From Shewanella glacialipiscicola (GTDB lineage: Bacteria > Pseudomonadota > Gammaproteobacteria > Enterobacterales > Shewanellaceae), in contig NZ_JAKILU010000029.1 in the NCBI RefSeq assembly GCF_023283485.1, positions 1 through 38,204 of the forward strand: DNA of 38,204 nt, written 5' to 3'. Under the pieces are notes generated by a model. It was given only the letters and a program-made list of their open reading frames with translations, did not search any database and had not been told where the DNA came from. This document shows positions 25,178 to 32,659 of the stretch, one piece after another (position 1 is the stretch's first letter; each line of letters begins with the position of its first letter). The position numbers were made by a program, and so were the translations under genes.

Positions 25178-26121
25178 TGAAAAAGGAACTTTCTGCTTAC
25201 AGTCTGGGAGCGACACTCTACATGCCAGCTACCCGCATCGACATTGTAGATACCATTGTGACCGGTAAAATTGCTGGACTGCGGTCTTTGGTTATTTGCC
25301 TAGAAGATGCAGTGTCCGAACAGGATATGCCTTTCGCAATGAACAACCTTAAAGGGATGCTGGACGCCCTTTCTGAAGCTAAGCAACGCATTAATTATGT
25401 AGAATGGCCACTAGTATTTATTCGCCCGAGAAACGAGCAGATTGGCCTACAATTGACTGCTGAATATGACTTGTCTGCTATTGATGGCTTTGTCCTTCCT
25501 AAATTCAACCTATCCAACTTGAACGAATGGACAGCCATTTTAGAATTAACTCACTTATGCTGGATGCCAACACTTGAGACTGAAGATGTATTCGACGTTA
25601 ATGCAATGCTAGCCTTAGTTTCTGAGCTTAAAGCGCATAAATGCCGTGACAAAATCATCGCCCTTCGTATTGGTGGAAATGACTTAATGAATTGCGTTTC
25701 TTTGCGACGTTCCCGAGAATTAACCCTATATGACGGCCCAATGGGTTACGTTATTAAGATGCTGGTTGCTGTATTCGCCTCAAAGGGCTTCTCCCTGACA
25801 GCGCCTGTCTGTGAGCACATTGATGATCATCGACTGTTAGAAAAAGAATTGGAATTGGATTTGGCTCACGGCTTAGTAGGTAAAACAGCGATTCACCCTA
25901 ATCAAATTCCAGTGATTCAGCGTGCCCTCATGGTAAGCTCACTTGACCATCAAGACGCACTGCGAATCATTAATTCATCTCAGGCAGTCTTTAAAGCAGG
26001 TGGTGCCATGTGTGAACCAGCAACACATCGCCGATGGGCAAAGAGCGTATTAGATCGCGTTCATTATTTTGGTGTTTCTACAGCAGTGTCCACATCCTCT
26101 GTTCAAATTCAGCATAGGTAA
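25177..26121 (+). CDS. HpcH/HpaI-type C-C bond lyase
   Basis: 314 aa, TIM-barrel citrate-lyase-beta-like enzyme. Conserved pieces: ATLYMPATRIDI (start), VICLEDAVSEQDM with the metal-binding Glu-Asp, FIRPRNEQI with the substrate Arg, LETEDVFD, and HGLVGKTAIHPNQIPVI near the end. The start codon overlaps the previous stop by one base (TAATG). In this operon class it is thought to cut or join a C-C bond on the sugar or acyl part of the metabolite. Confidence 0.88.
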   Translation: MKKELSAYSLGATLYMPATRIDIVDTIVTGKIAGLRSLVICLEDAVSEQDMPFAMNNLKGMLDALSEAKQRINYVEWPLVFIRPRNEQIGLQLTAEYDLSAIDGFVLPKFNLSNLNEWTAILELTHLCWMPTLETEDVFDVNAMLALVSELKAHKCRDKIIALRIGGNDLMNCVSLRRSRELTLYDGPMGYVIKMLVAVFASKGFSLTAPVCEHIDDHRLLEKELELDLAHGLVGKTAIHPNQIPVIQRALMVSSLDHQDALRIINSSQAVFKAGGAMCEPATHRRWAKSVLDRVHYFGVSTAVSTSSVQIQHR

Positions 26122-26126
26122 AAAAC

Positions 26127-27335
26127 ATGGGCTTTCGTTTTCGTCGCAGCATCACAATCATTCCCGGAGTTCGGGTTAATCTTAGTAATACCACCCCAAG
26201 TCTTTCAATTGGCCCGAGGGGAGCGTCAGTCTCCGTTGGTAGTCGTGGCACTTATGCCAATGTTGGGCTTGGCGGTGGATTGAGTTATCGCACAAGGCTC
26301 GATAGGGCCGCGGCCTCGTCAAATGCTGCGGCAAGAGAGCGAACGGAATCGAAAGAACAATTGCGAAGCTCACTTTTAGACACCATTGAACAGATGGAAA
26401 TGGTTATGCACCAGGTTATAAACGTCCATACTCTGACGCCTAACCCCTCACTTGGGAGCACATTTAATGAGTTGCGTGACCATTATTTAAAAGCGGCCAC
26501 CAGCCCTTATGCCGTTCCCGCTCCAGTTCGGCCAGCAAAGCCGGAAATCTCGCCATCCCCCGTAAAACCTTCTTGTGTGGATGACACTGGATTTTTTAAA
26601 AAACTGTTCGAGTCTGAGGAAGATAGGCAAGAACGTCAGCACGCAACTCTCGCCAGTTGGGAACGTGCAATGCAAGACTGGGAACGTGAAAAAACCTTAA
26701 TAGAACACCGCTACCAAACTAATCGTATGACATGGGCCGAACAATATGCTCTCTGGCAATCTGAAGCGGCTCGTCATCAAGAATCGTTAACCTCATCGGA
26801 AGCACAAGCAAATAGTCGCTTTATATCAGACGCGGCATTTTTTGAGGCAATTTTAGATGAGACATTGCAGAACACCGACTGGCCGCGAGATACCGCGATT
26901 TCGTTTGAAGTTCTGCCAGAACAATCGCTAATAAAACTAGATGTTGATTTACCGGAGATTGAAGATTTACCTCAAAGCATCTTTACTTTAAATAGGCAAG
27001 GCACTGAGATTATCGAGAAGGAAATGACGCAAAAAGCCGTTAGAGAAGCCTATGCACGTCACGTACACGGTATATTGATGCGGCTGATTGGTATTGCCTT
27101 ATACGCACTGCCTTTCGATAGCGTAAGCATTTGCGGATTCACTCAACGTTTAAGCAAAGCTACAGGTAACTTAGTCGATGATTATATAATTCAATGTACC
27201 GCCGATCGCGCTACTATCCAAAAGATGAATTTTTCATGTTTGGATAATATCGATCCAATTAACGCAATATCCATGTTTAACCCGAACAGGAAAATAAGTT
27301 CGACCTTCGTATTTCAGCCAATAACAGTAAAGTAA
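26127..27335 (+). CDS. DUF4236 N-domain protein, operon-linked
   Basis: 402 aa. Residues 1-60 match DUF4236 (GFRFRRSITIIPGVRVNLS, GPRGASVSVGSRGTY, LGGGLSYRT), a glycine-rich beta segment common in membrane- or restriction-linked proteins. After it come a likely coiled coil with Trp/Arg (SWERAMQDWEREKTLIEHRY, 180-230) and a C-terminal domain of unknown type (SFEVLPEQSLIKLDVDLP). It lies 5 bases after the lyase stop and 4 bases before the regulator, so it is certainly in the operon. It is not one of the standard metabolite enzymes and could be a sensor or effector. Confidence 0.75.
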   Translation: MGFRFRRSITIIPGVRVNLSNTTPSLSIGPRGASVSVGSRGTYANVGLGGGLSYRTRLDRAAASSNAAARERTESKEQLRSSLLDTIEQMEMVMHQVINVHTLTPNPSLGSTFNELRDHYLKAATSPYAVPAPVRPAKPEISPSPVKPSCVDDTGFFKKLFESEEDRQERQHATLASWERAMQDWEREKTLIEHRYQTNRMTWAEQYALWQSEAARHQESLTSSEAQANSRFISDAAFFEAILDETLQNTDWPRDTAISFEVLPEQSLIKLDVDLPEIEDLPQSIFTLNRQGTEIIEKEMTQKAVREAYARHVHGILMRLIGIALYALPFDSVSICGFTQRLSKATGNLVDDYIIQCTADRATIQKMNFSCLDNIDPINAISMFNPNRKISSTFVFQPITVK

Positions 27336-27339
27336 CCAT

Positions 27340-27759
27340 ATGATATTAAGCACAAAACAGAAGCGAATTTTCACACTCGCAGTATTGTTGTCTTCGGGTG
27401 AATCTGTTTCTGCAAATACAATAATCAAAAACGCAGATTGTTCTGGGGCAACACTCACGCGGGCTTTACGTGATCTTCGGGACGTATATAACACTACGAT
27501 AAAATATAGTAAAAGTAGTCACTCATACCAGATGACCGATGCAGGCAACCTTACTCATGTTGAAATAGCTCTAATGCAGCGATCTCTCAGTAAATCAGAG
27601 ATGCTATCTGTTGATGAAAATGTCAGCCTTACGAAAGTGCGGAAAAAGGCAGTATCAATATCGTTGTCTAAAGCTACCATTTCAAAACTTGACAGCTTAG
27701 CCAATGAAAAGAATGTAAGCAGAAGTGACATTATTGAAATGCTGATTAATTCTCTGTGA
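27340..27759 (+). CDS. terW: TerW-like regulator: HTH plus ribbon-helix-helix
   Basis: 139 aa. Residues 1-60 are a winged-HTH-like domain (QKRIFTLAVLLSSGESVSAN, SGATLTRALRDLRD). Residues about 100-139 are a ribbon-helix-helix segment (KAVSISLSKATISKLDSLA, SRSDIIEMLINSL). This two-part layout matches TerW, the regulator of enterobacterial ter operons, as I recall it. It is last in the operon, 4 bases after the DUF4236 gene. A likely target is the palindrome at 20994-21016, which would give feedback on both operons (inference). Confidence 0.7.
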   Translation: MILSTKQKRIFTLAVLLSSGESVSANTIIKNADCSGATLTRALRDLRDVYNTTIKYSKSSHSYQMTDAGNLTHVEIALMQRSLSKSEMLSVDENVSLTKVRKKAVSISLSKATISKLDSLANEKNVSRSDIIEMLINSL

Positions 27760-28289
27760 GCTCCGTAGACCTTTACGGGGTAGAAAAATTCATGATATGA
27801 CGGACGAAATGCGGGATGAAACCTTGGCAATGGGAGAAAAGGCATTGTTCATTGAACATCCTAGACGGTGCTAACTCCAAGAGACTTTGCCGCATCGGTA
27901 ACGCTATAACCTTGTTCTAACACCATCAAGACGGCTTCATCTTTAAATGCCTGCGGATAACTCTTATGTGATTTTTTCAGACTCATATAGACCTCTTAAT
28001 TTATTGACCATACTGTCTCAAAATTAAGTGTCCGATGGGATTAGACCAGAACACTGTTAGATACCATAATAGGTATGGACATGATTACAGCCACGATAAC
28101 TAAGTTATCGCATGGTATGACAGCGTAACAACGTCGGTGACTTTACTGCGCGAAGACGACATCCTTTAAATTACTAAATTTTATCCCACTTAATATATTT
28201 CAACGGCCAAATGCCGTTAACCTAATGTCGATTTACCATATGGTGCGAATAGCATGGCTTAGTCAATAATGCCTTTCGCTCACTTACGC
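27760..28289. other. Junction with IS remnant and small dyads
   Basis: Besides the orfA remnant at 27861-27986 and the likely IS end near 28020-28048, it holds the dyads CGATAACTAAGTTATCG (28094-28110, 8-bp arms) and AACGGC/GCCGTT near 28201. No intact gene. Confidence 0.5.
27861..27986 (-). pseudogene. IS3-type transposase orfA, N-terminal remnant
   Basis: Read on the - strand it encodes MSLKKSHKSYPQAFKDEAVL then MVLEQGYSVTDAAKSLGVST and stops early. This is the HTH start of an IS3-family OrfA. The rest of OrfA and OrfB are missing. TGTCTCAAAATTAAGTGTCC at about 28012-28031 just upstream looks like the IS end sequence. Confidence 0.75.
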
Positions 28290-28799
28290 TCAACCTTTGC
28301 TGCATTTTTTGATTTCATCTATCAATTCATTAACGGCATTGAGCTCAATGCCTTTTGCATATAGCTCGGTATCTAACACCTTGATTTTGCCATTGATGAT
28401 GGGGCTATATAAATGAAACTTATGACTAAGCAATTTAAAAGCATTGAGTTTATGTGTTAACTGCTTGATATGTTGCTGAAGTACATTATAGTGGTTTTTT
28501 ACCATGCTCTGATTATCAGTGTGCTTATGTAAAGTACTGTCTGGCTTTTTGGGTAGCATATGAATTGGGGCTTGTAGACTGAATCGTTGTTCATATTGTG
28601 CGTTGCGAATTCTTTTAGGAGAAAGCCGTTTCACAAAGTGGTGTTTTTCTAATCGGTATAAATGGTTATGCATGCATTTTCGAAGAATGGCGGCATCTTC
28701 AGTATCATACGTATAGATAAGGGCTTGTAACAAATACTCCGTATTAAAAACGACGGGGCAATGTTTATGAATAATGTCTATAAAATCAATTTGTGTCAT
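28290..28799 (-). CDS. Hypothetical protein next to an XRE regulator
   Basis: 169 aa, basic, not recognised. The N-terminal 75 residues look like a winged helix (FNTEYLLQALIYTYDTEDAA, HLYRLEKHHFVKRLSPKRI). The C-terminal half (95-169) is a coiled-coil-like helix pair (YNVLQQHIKQLTHKLNAFKL). This layout suits a plasmid or island DNA-binding protein. It is divergent from the XRE gene with two long palindromes in the 156-base gap. There is no clear ribosome site before the ATG at 28799. Confidence 0.55.
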   Translation of the reverse strand: MTQIDFIDIIHKHCPVVFNTEYLLQALIYTYDTEDAAILRKCMHNHLYRLEKHHFVKRLSPKRIRNAQYEQRFSLQAPIHMLPKKPDSTLHKHTDNQSMVKNHYNVLQQHIKQLTHKLNAFKLLSHKFHLYSPIINGKIKVLDTELYAKGIELNAVNELIDEIKKCSKG

Positions 28800-28828
28800 T
28801 TTGAAGGATTCAAGTTGTGAGTAAATAA

Positions 28829-28854
28829 ACCCACGGATGCTAGCATCCGTGGGT
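28829..28854. promoter_or_regulatory. 26-bp perfect palindrome
   Basis: The arms ACCCACGGATGCT and AGCATCCGTGGGT abut with no spacer. It lies 30 bases upstream of the - strand gene start (28799). No T run follows, so an operator or a recombination site is more likely than a terminator. Confidence 0.6.
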
Positions 28855-28860
28855 GAGTGT

Positions 28861-28897
28861 TTAGCTAATAAGGCAGCGGCAAACTGATATTAGCTAA
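28861..28897. repeat. 10-bp inverted repeat in the divergent control region
   Basis: TTAGCTAATA at 28861-28870 and TATTAGCTAA at 28888-28897, an exact inverted pair spaced by 17 bases. It sits between the two longer palindromes. Confidence 0.5.
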
Positions 28898-28912
28898 GTG
28901 ATTAATCACCGT

Positions 28913-28934
28913 AAAACACACTATAGTGTGTTTT
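28913..28934. promoter_or_regulatory. 22-bp perfect palindrome, likely operator of the XRE gene
   Basis: The half AAAACACACTA is followed directly by its complement TAGTGTGTTTT. It ends 21 bases before the ATG of the XRE regulator, in the position of an autoregulatory operator. Confidence 0.65.
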
Positions 28935-28955
28935 AATTTAATCTACAAGATAAGA

Positions 28956-29195
28956 ATGAAAAAAAAGATTGCGATTGAGTTTGGAAAAAAACTCGCAGAA
29001 AAAAGAAAAGAAAAAGACCTGCTTCAGAAAGACTTGTCACAGCAATGTGGCTTTAGTCTTAATTACATCGGTATCGTCGAGCGCGGTGAGAAAAGTATCA
29101 GCTTAGAGAAGGTGTATGTTATTGCAGCGATTCTTGAATGCTCAGTGCATGATTTAATCCCAGATGAGAAAGCACTTTTACTCGAGATTGAATAG
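28956..29195 (+). CDS. XRE-family transcription regulator
   Basis: 79 aa, a single Cro/C1-type HTH. The helices read FGKKLAEKRKEKDLLQKDLS and QCGFSLNYIGIVERGEKSIS, followed by LEKVYVIAAILECSVHDLIP. It is a typical C-protein or phage/plasmid control protein in length. ATG 28956 is chosen since the domain starts there and only poor sequence lies upstream; the ribosome site (AAGATAAG) is weak. It probably represses itself and the divergent gene through the palindromes. Controllers of restriction systems have this size, but no restriction or methylase gene is nearby. Confidence 0.8.
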   Translation: MKKKIAIEFGKKLAEKRKEKDLLQKDLSQQCGFSLNYIGIVERGEKSISLEKVYVIAAILECSVHDLIPDEKALLLEIE

Positions 29196-29432
29196 CTTAA
29201 GACATAAGTTTGTTGAGTAAAGTGAGGTTTATTTGGTAGTCATTAGTTCAATTCTCGAATTAAATCGACTTAAATAAATTTTAAAAAAACATATAAAAAA
29301 CAATGCTTTAAATTTTGGCAGGTATTGGTTGCATTATTTTTGAGTGTAATGTGCAGTGAAGCCTAACGGCTATTGTGAATAAGAGAGGTAAAGCTTATCT
29401 TATTTCCACAACTTCTCGATATAGGTGTCTTC

Positions 29433-29749
29433 ATGAACATTCAGTACATAGGTATTTCAGAATATTTTGCTACACGCGAAGGGGTAACCTACACCATTTC
29501 CACAGGCACTAAAGAACAGATAGAAAAATTTCCGGGCCATATTTTTCTATTGTTCTAGAGTTCTACACATTTGAAGCTATGACACAAGCTCTTATTGAAT
29601 GTGAACATTTGAGTCAAGAGCTAATCATGGATGATAAGTGTTTAAGGGCGGCATACGTACTAAAAACTCATCTGCCCGCAGTTGCAAGTTTTATACAACA
29701 ACATGGATTTGGAAGCTTTTCATATTCGTTCCACTACAATTTAGCCTAA
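29433..29749 (+). pseudogene. Small hypothetical gene with a frameshift
   Basis: ATG 29433 opens MNIQYIGISEYFATREGVTY then runs to a TAG at about 29558. From about 29545 a second frame continues the same kind of protein (PYFSIVLEFYTFEAMTQALI) to a TAA at 29747-29749. The total length, 317 bases, is not a multiple of three, as expected for one missing or extra base near the run in ATATTTTTC. The intact protein would have about 105 aa. Function unknown. Confidence 0.5.
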
Positions 29750-29987
29750 CGAAGGTGTAAGCTCATAGGCATACTCACAACAGCATCTAGGGCAAATAAA
29801 ACCATTAGGCCATCTTATTTTCTTGTGATTAAGCAATCAGTTTCAGAATTGAATTAGCCTTGCCACTTGAAAAAGCTCACCTCAGGCATTTTCATAGCAA
29901 ATCCCACATCTAGTGGTTGTTTAGACTATAAGAATAGGCCAGAGCTGACTCAGCTGCAGAGGTGATAATTTATTAGTATGCTACACA
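29750..29987. other. Non-coding spacer
   Basis: Nothing recognised in these 238 bases on either strand. Confidence 0.4.
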
Positions 29988-30500
29988 TCATGCTATCACT
30001 AACTCTTCTAGAGTAACTGGTCTGCCGAAAAGATAACCCTGGTATGAATAGCAACCCATACTTTGCAATAGCATTCGTTGTGCTTCAGTTTCAACCCCTT
30101 CAGCTATTACATGTAAATTCATCGAGCTTGCGAGTGTGATAACGGCCTGTGCTATAGCTTTGTCATTATTACTATTGATGATATCCCGAACAAATCCTTG
30201 ATCTATTTTCAGTTGATTTATGGGAAGTTGTTGAAGATATGATAAGGACGAGTAGCCGGTACCAAAATCATCAATCGAAAATGTGATACCGTGTTGCTGT
30301 AATGCCCGCATCTTGGCTTTAACATCCGGTATATTACTGGCCAAGAGAGTTTCCGTTATTTCTAACTTTAATAACTTTGGATTAGCTCCTGAATTGTTCA
30401 GCGCATCGTTCACTGTCCCAACAAAGTTTTTTTTACTAAATTGCACCAAACTAATATTCACCGAAATAGTAAGCTTAGCCCTTGCAGGTACATTAGACCA
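29988..30500 (-). pseudogene. C-terminal half of an EAL-domain protein
   Basis: Cyclic-di-GMP phosphodiesterase domain without its first half. Visible motifs: ISVNISLVQFS, KLEITETLL (metal-binding Glu), SIDDFGTGYSSLSYL (the DDFGTG metal site), QLKIDQGFV (catalytic Lys) and VIAEGVETEAQ, ending GRPVTLEEL. The signature EAL motif and everything before it is lost; the frame closes with a TAA at 30501-30503. A GTG at 30459-30461 could start a 157-aa stub, but without the first metal ligand it cannot be active. Repeat A begins about 100 bases beyond the break. Confidence 0.85.
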
Positions 30501-30599
30501 TTACACGATACAAGGATTTAGGGATAGTCAGCTATTTTTGTAGAGTTAAACGCTGTCATGGGGCTTAAAGTAAATCAATGTTTGTCCAAAATAGTGTTA

Positions 30600-30700
30600 G
30601 TGAATCAGACTTGCCTAGTCTGGTTCACGCGCCGAATGCCGTCATTTTACGCTGGCCTTGGGCTAATGCTATTCGCCCCCGACTGACCTTAGCTCGCTTT
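30600..30700 (+). repeat. Repeat A, best-formed copy
   Basis: GTGAATCAGACT (30600-30611) pairs with AGTCTGGTTCAC (30617-30628) over 12 bases with one wobble and loop TGCCT. The GC-richer tail (ACGCTGGCCTTGGGCTAATG) matches that after the copy at 4626. Confidence 0.6.
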
Positions 30701-30864
30701 TTAACACAAAGAAAAAGTCCGCTATCAAGTATTTGTTGTATCTCAATTGGATTACGTTCTTGCGATTTAGTATCGTTATGTTAGTGCAGAAAATCATCTT
30801 CTGTATCTATAATTCGATACTTATAATGTGTTAGTGTGGTTATATTGAGATACGTCAAGGTTGG

Positions 30865-30898
30865 AAGTGTATCTGGCTTAGAATACACTTAATGTATT
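30865..30898. promoter_or_regulatory. Candidate mmpA operator, two overlapping dyads
   Basis: AAGTGTAT (30865-30872) and ATACACTT (30883-30890) form one dyad; AATACA (30882-30887) and TGTATT (30893-30898) form a second. They sit 23-56 bases before the mmpA start, as for an autoregulated antitoxin. Confidence 0.5.
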
Positions 30899-30920
30899 GA
30901 TAATGAAAAGCGAGGTTACT

Positions 30921-31433
30921 ATGTACTCTTTTAAAAAAATTCCGCGCAAGCTACAACCCGTTAAGAAAACGGTTTTAAGGCAGTACAGAGAACTGGTTGA
31001 TGCAGTTAAGGGAACGCTATTCCCCTCAATACCTAAAGAGGGCTGGATTAGGACAGTAAGAAAGGCTCTTGATATGTCAGGCGCACAGCTAGCAGAAAGA
31101 GCTGGCATGACAAGAAATAGAATATCAGTTCTTGAAAGGCGCGAGGCTGACGGGGACATAACTCTAAATCAGTTAAAACAGCTAGCTGAAGCTCTAGACT
31201 GTGACTTCTCATACGCTCTAAAACCTAAAAAGGCTGTTTCTGACATAATGCAAGAGCGTGCGCTTAAGGTTGCGAAAATAGAAGTAAAGAAAGCGTCAAA
31301 AAATATGTTTCTAGAGGCGCAATCAGTTAGCCAAGAGAAAGAAGATATCTTAATAAGTGAACTAGCCGAAGAAATTATGCGTGCCGGTGGGCGTAAGCTT
31401 TGGGGTAAAAGTAGGGAGGGCAAAGTATTTTGA
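30921..31433 (+). CDS. mmpA: Mobile mystery protein A (XRE antitoxin-like)
   Basis: 170 aa. A basic N-terminus (KKIPRKLQPVKKTVLRQYRE) precedes an XRE HTH at about 40-90 (RKALDMSGAQLAERAGMTRN, ITLNQLKQLAEALDCDFSYA). The C-terminal 70 residues are helical and charged. It is the usual partner of the Fic-domain mobile mystery protein B; the pair behaves in sequence layout like a toxin-antitoxin locus found on plasmids and islands. ATG 30921 has GAGG 7 bases upstream; an earlier ATG at 30897 lies in the operator. The stop overlaps the next start. Confidence 0.85.
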   Translation: MYSFKKIPRKLQPVKKTVLRQYRELVDAVKGTLFPSIPKEGWIRTVRKALDMSGAQLAERAGMTRNRISVLERREADGDITLNQLKQLAEALDCDFSYALKPKKAVSDIMQERALKVAKIEVKKASKNMFLEAQSVSQEKEDILISELAEEIMRAGGRKLWGKSREGKVF

Positions 31434-32032
31434 TCATTGATGAACCAGAAGGTGCTACACCACTTGACCCAGATGATATGGAAGGGTTGAAACATCCACA
31501 CGTAACAACAAGAGAACAACTTAACGAACTTGAACAATCCAATATACTAGCAGGCCAGCAATGGGTTAGTGGTATTTCTGGCCTAACACTGGATTCTATT
31601 TTCTCAGTTGAGTTCGTTTTTGCCCTCCATCAGAATCTATTTGGTGATGTTTGGGCTTGGGCTGGGATGTCTCGAAAAAAAGAGTTAAACATTGGCTGCG
31701 ATCCATCCCAAATAAGGCACAATCTCTACAATTTTCTGGAAGATGCCAAGTATTGGGTAACGTTCAAACACTTTTCACATCTAGAACTCAGCGCTCGCAT
31801 ACAGCACAAACTTGTTGAGATTCACCCTTTCCCAAATGGTAACGGCAGGCACTCGCGTATATTTACCGATGTTGTTCGCATAGTGTTACTAGAAGAGCCA
31901 CCGCTTAACTGGGCTGAGGGCAATCTAGAGAAAGTAAGCGAAGAGCGCAAAGCTTATATATATTGCCTTAAGGAAGCTGACAAAGGTGATTTTGCTCCGT
32001 TCGTTAAATACCTAGAAAACCTTGGCAACTAG
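31430..32032 (+). CDS. mmpB: Mobile mystery protein B (Fic/Doc domain)
   Basis: 200 aa with a Fic domain. The catalytic loop is IHPFPNGNGRHSRI at about 131-144, the full HPFx(D/N)GNGR motif with its catalytic His; Fic enzymes transfer AMP or another nucleotide part to a target protein. An N-terminal element (EGATPLDPDDMEGLKHPH) is typical of this group. The start is TTG 31430, which shares bases with the mmpA stop (TTGA), with GGGAGGG about 9 bases upstream. No (S/T)xxxE(G/N) inhibitory helix is obvious in the protein, so control by MmpA is likely. Confidence 0.88.
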   Translation: MIIDEPEGATPLDPDDMEGLKHPHVTTREQLNELEQSNILAGQQWVSGISGLTLDSIFSVEFVFALHQNLFGDVWAWAGMSRKKELNIGCDPSQIRHNLYNFLEDAKYWVTFKHFSHLELSARIQHKLVEIHPFPNGNGRHSRIFTDVVRIVLLEEPPLNWAEGNLEKVSEERKAYIYCLKEADKGDFAPFVKYLENLGN

Positions 32033-32492
32033 CTTAAAAATCGGACACACAAAGGTCACTAAATGCGGTGTAGTGGATTGTCACTTGAACTGAGGCTTTC
32101 TCGATACTTCAGGTAATCCGTAAAATGAAATAGCTGATTAACTATTGCCCCAAAGCTTGCTAGCGGTCGGCTAATGAATCGTAATCTTACAAGCGAATTG
32201 CCCAATAAATTCTAATCTATTCATACAACTTTTAGCGGCGCATCATGAGGGAGGCAGGATCATTATGCAGTCGTATTCAAAATACGTAGTTTTGAGTGTT
32301 TTAAAGCCAGTTTATGTGCAAGCCACTTCAAAGTGGTGAGATTTAAATCTGTTTTAAATCAAATGCTTACGCTTTATCTTGGCGGGGCGTGAATAGCGCA
32401 AGGCATAAATACTAGGACGTTATGTGTTTTTCCTAGTTTGTTTCATAATCTACTAATAGTATACTAATGAAAAGGGTGTATTGGAGTGATAT
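32033..32492. other. Spacer with an attC-like boundary
   Basis: No gene seen in 460 bases. GCATAAATACTA (32403-32414) and GTTATGT (32419-32425) near its right end match the boundary at 5075-5097; the left half of the stem is worn here. Confidence 0.45.
32403..32426 (+). repeat. attC-like boundary, second copy
   Basis: GCATAAATACTAGGACGTTA then TGTG. It differs from 5075-5098 at three of 24 bases and, like it, lies tens of bases before a small gene (67 bases here). Confidence 0.4.
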
Positions 32493-32654
32493 ATGACATT
32501 AGATATAATTAAAAAAGCTGCTGCTGCGGTGATGAATAAAAAAGAAGTTTCTTCTTATGACTTGCCCAAAAGCATCAAATCAAAGATAACAGCCAGAACT
32601 TATTCTGCTTCAGAAATTAATAAAGCGTATAAAAAATCTAACGCAACAGGGTAG
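32493..32654 (+). CDS. Small basic protein, 53 aa
   Basis: ATG 32493 to TAG 32652. It encodes a Lys/Ala-rich protein (MTLDIIKKAAAAVMNKKEVS, ending SNATG) with no membrane segment. GGAG lies 7 bases upstream of the ATG. It ends 5 bases before the next gene, so the two are one unit; a small basic protein before a larger membrane protein resembles the shape of some toxin-antitoxin or sensor-effector loci. Not recognised. Confidence 0.6.
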   Translation: MTLDIIKKAAAAVMNKKEVSSYDLPKSIKSKITARTYSASEINKAYKKSNATG

Positions 32655-32659
32655 TTATT

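Larger units (their letters stand above)
30504..30920. other. Spacer with extended repeat A and mmpA control sites
   Basis: Holds the lead-in TTTGTCCAAAATAGTG (30581-30596), the repeat A hairpin and tail (30600-30700), a GTTATGT boundary at 30775-30781 and the inverted repeats at 30865-30898. No gene. Confidence 0.5.

Noticed and set aside
29988..30461. Active short EAL protein from GTG 30461
   Set aside because: The EAL motif and first metal ligand are missing.
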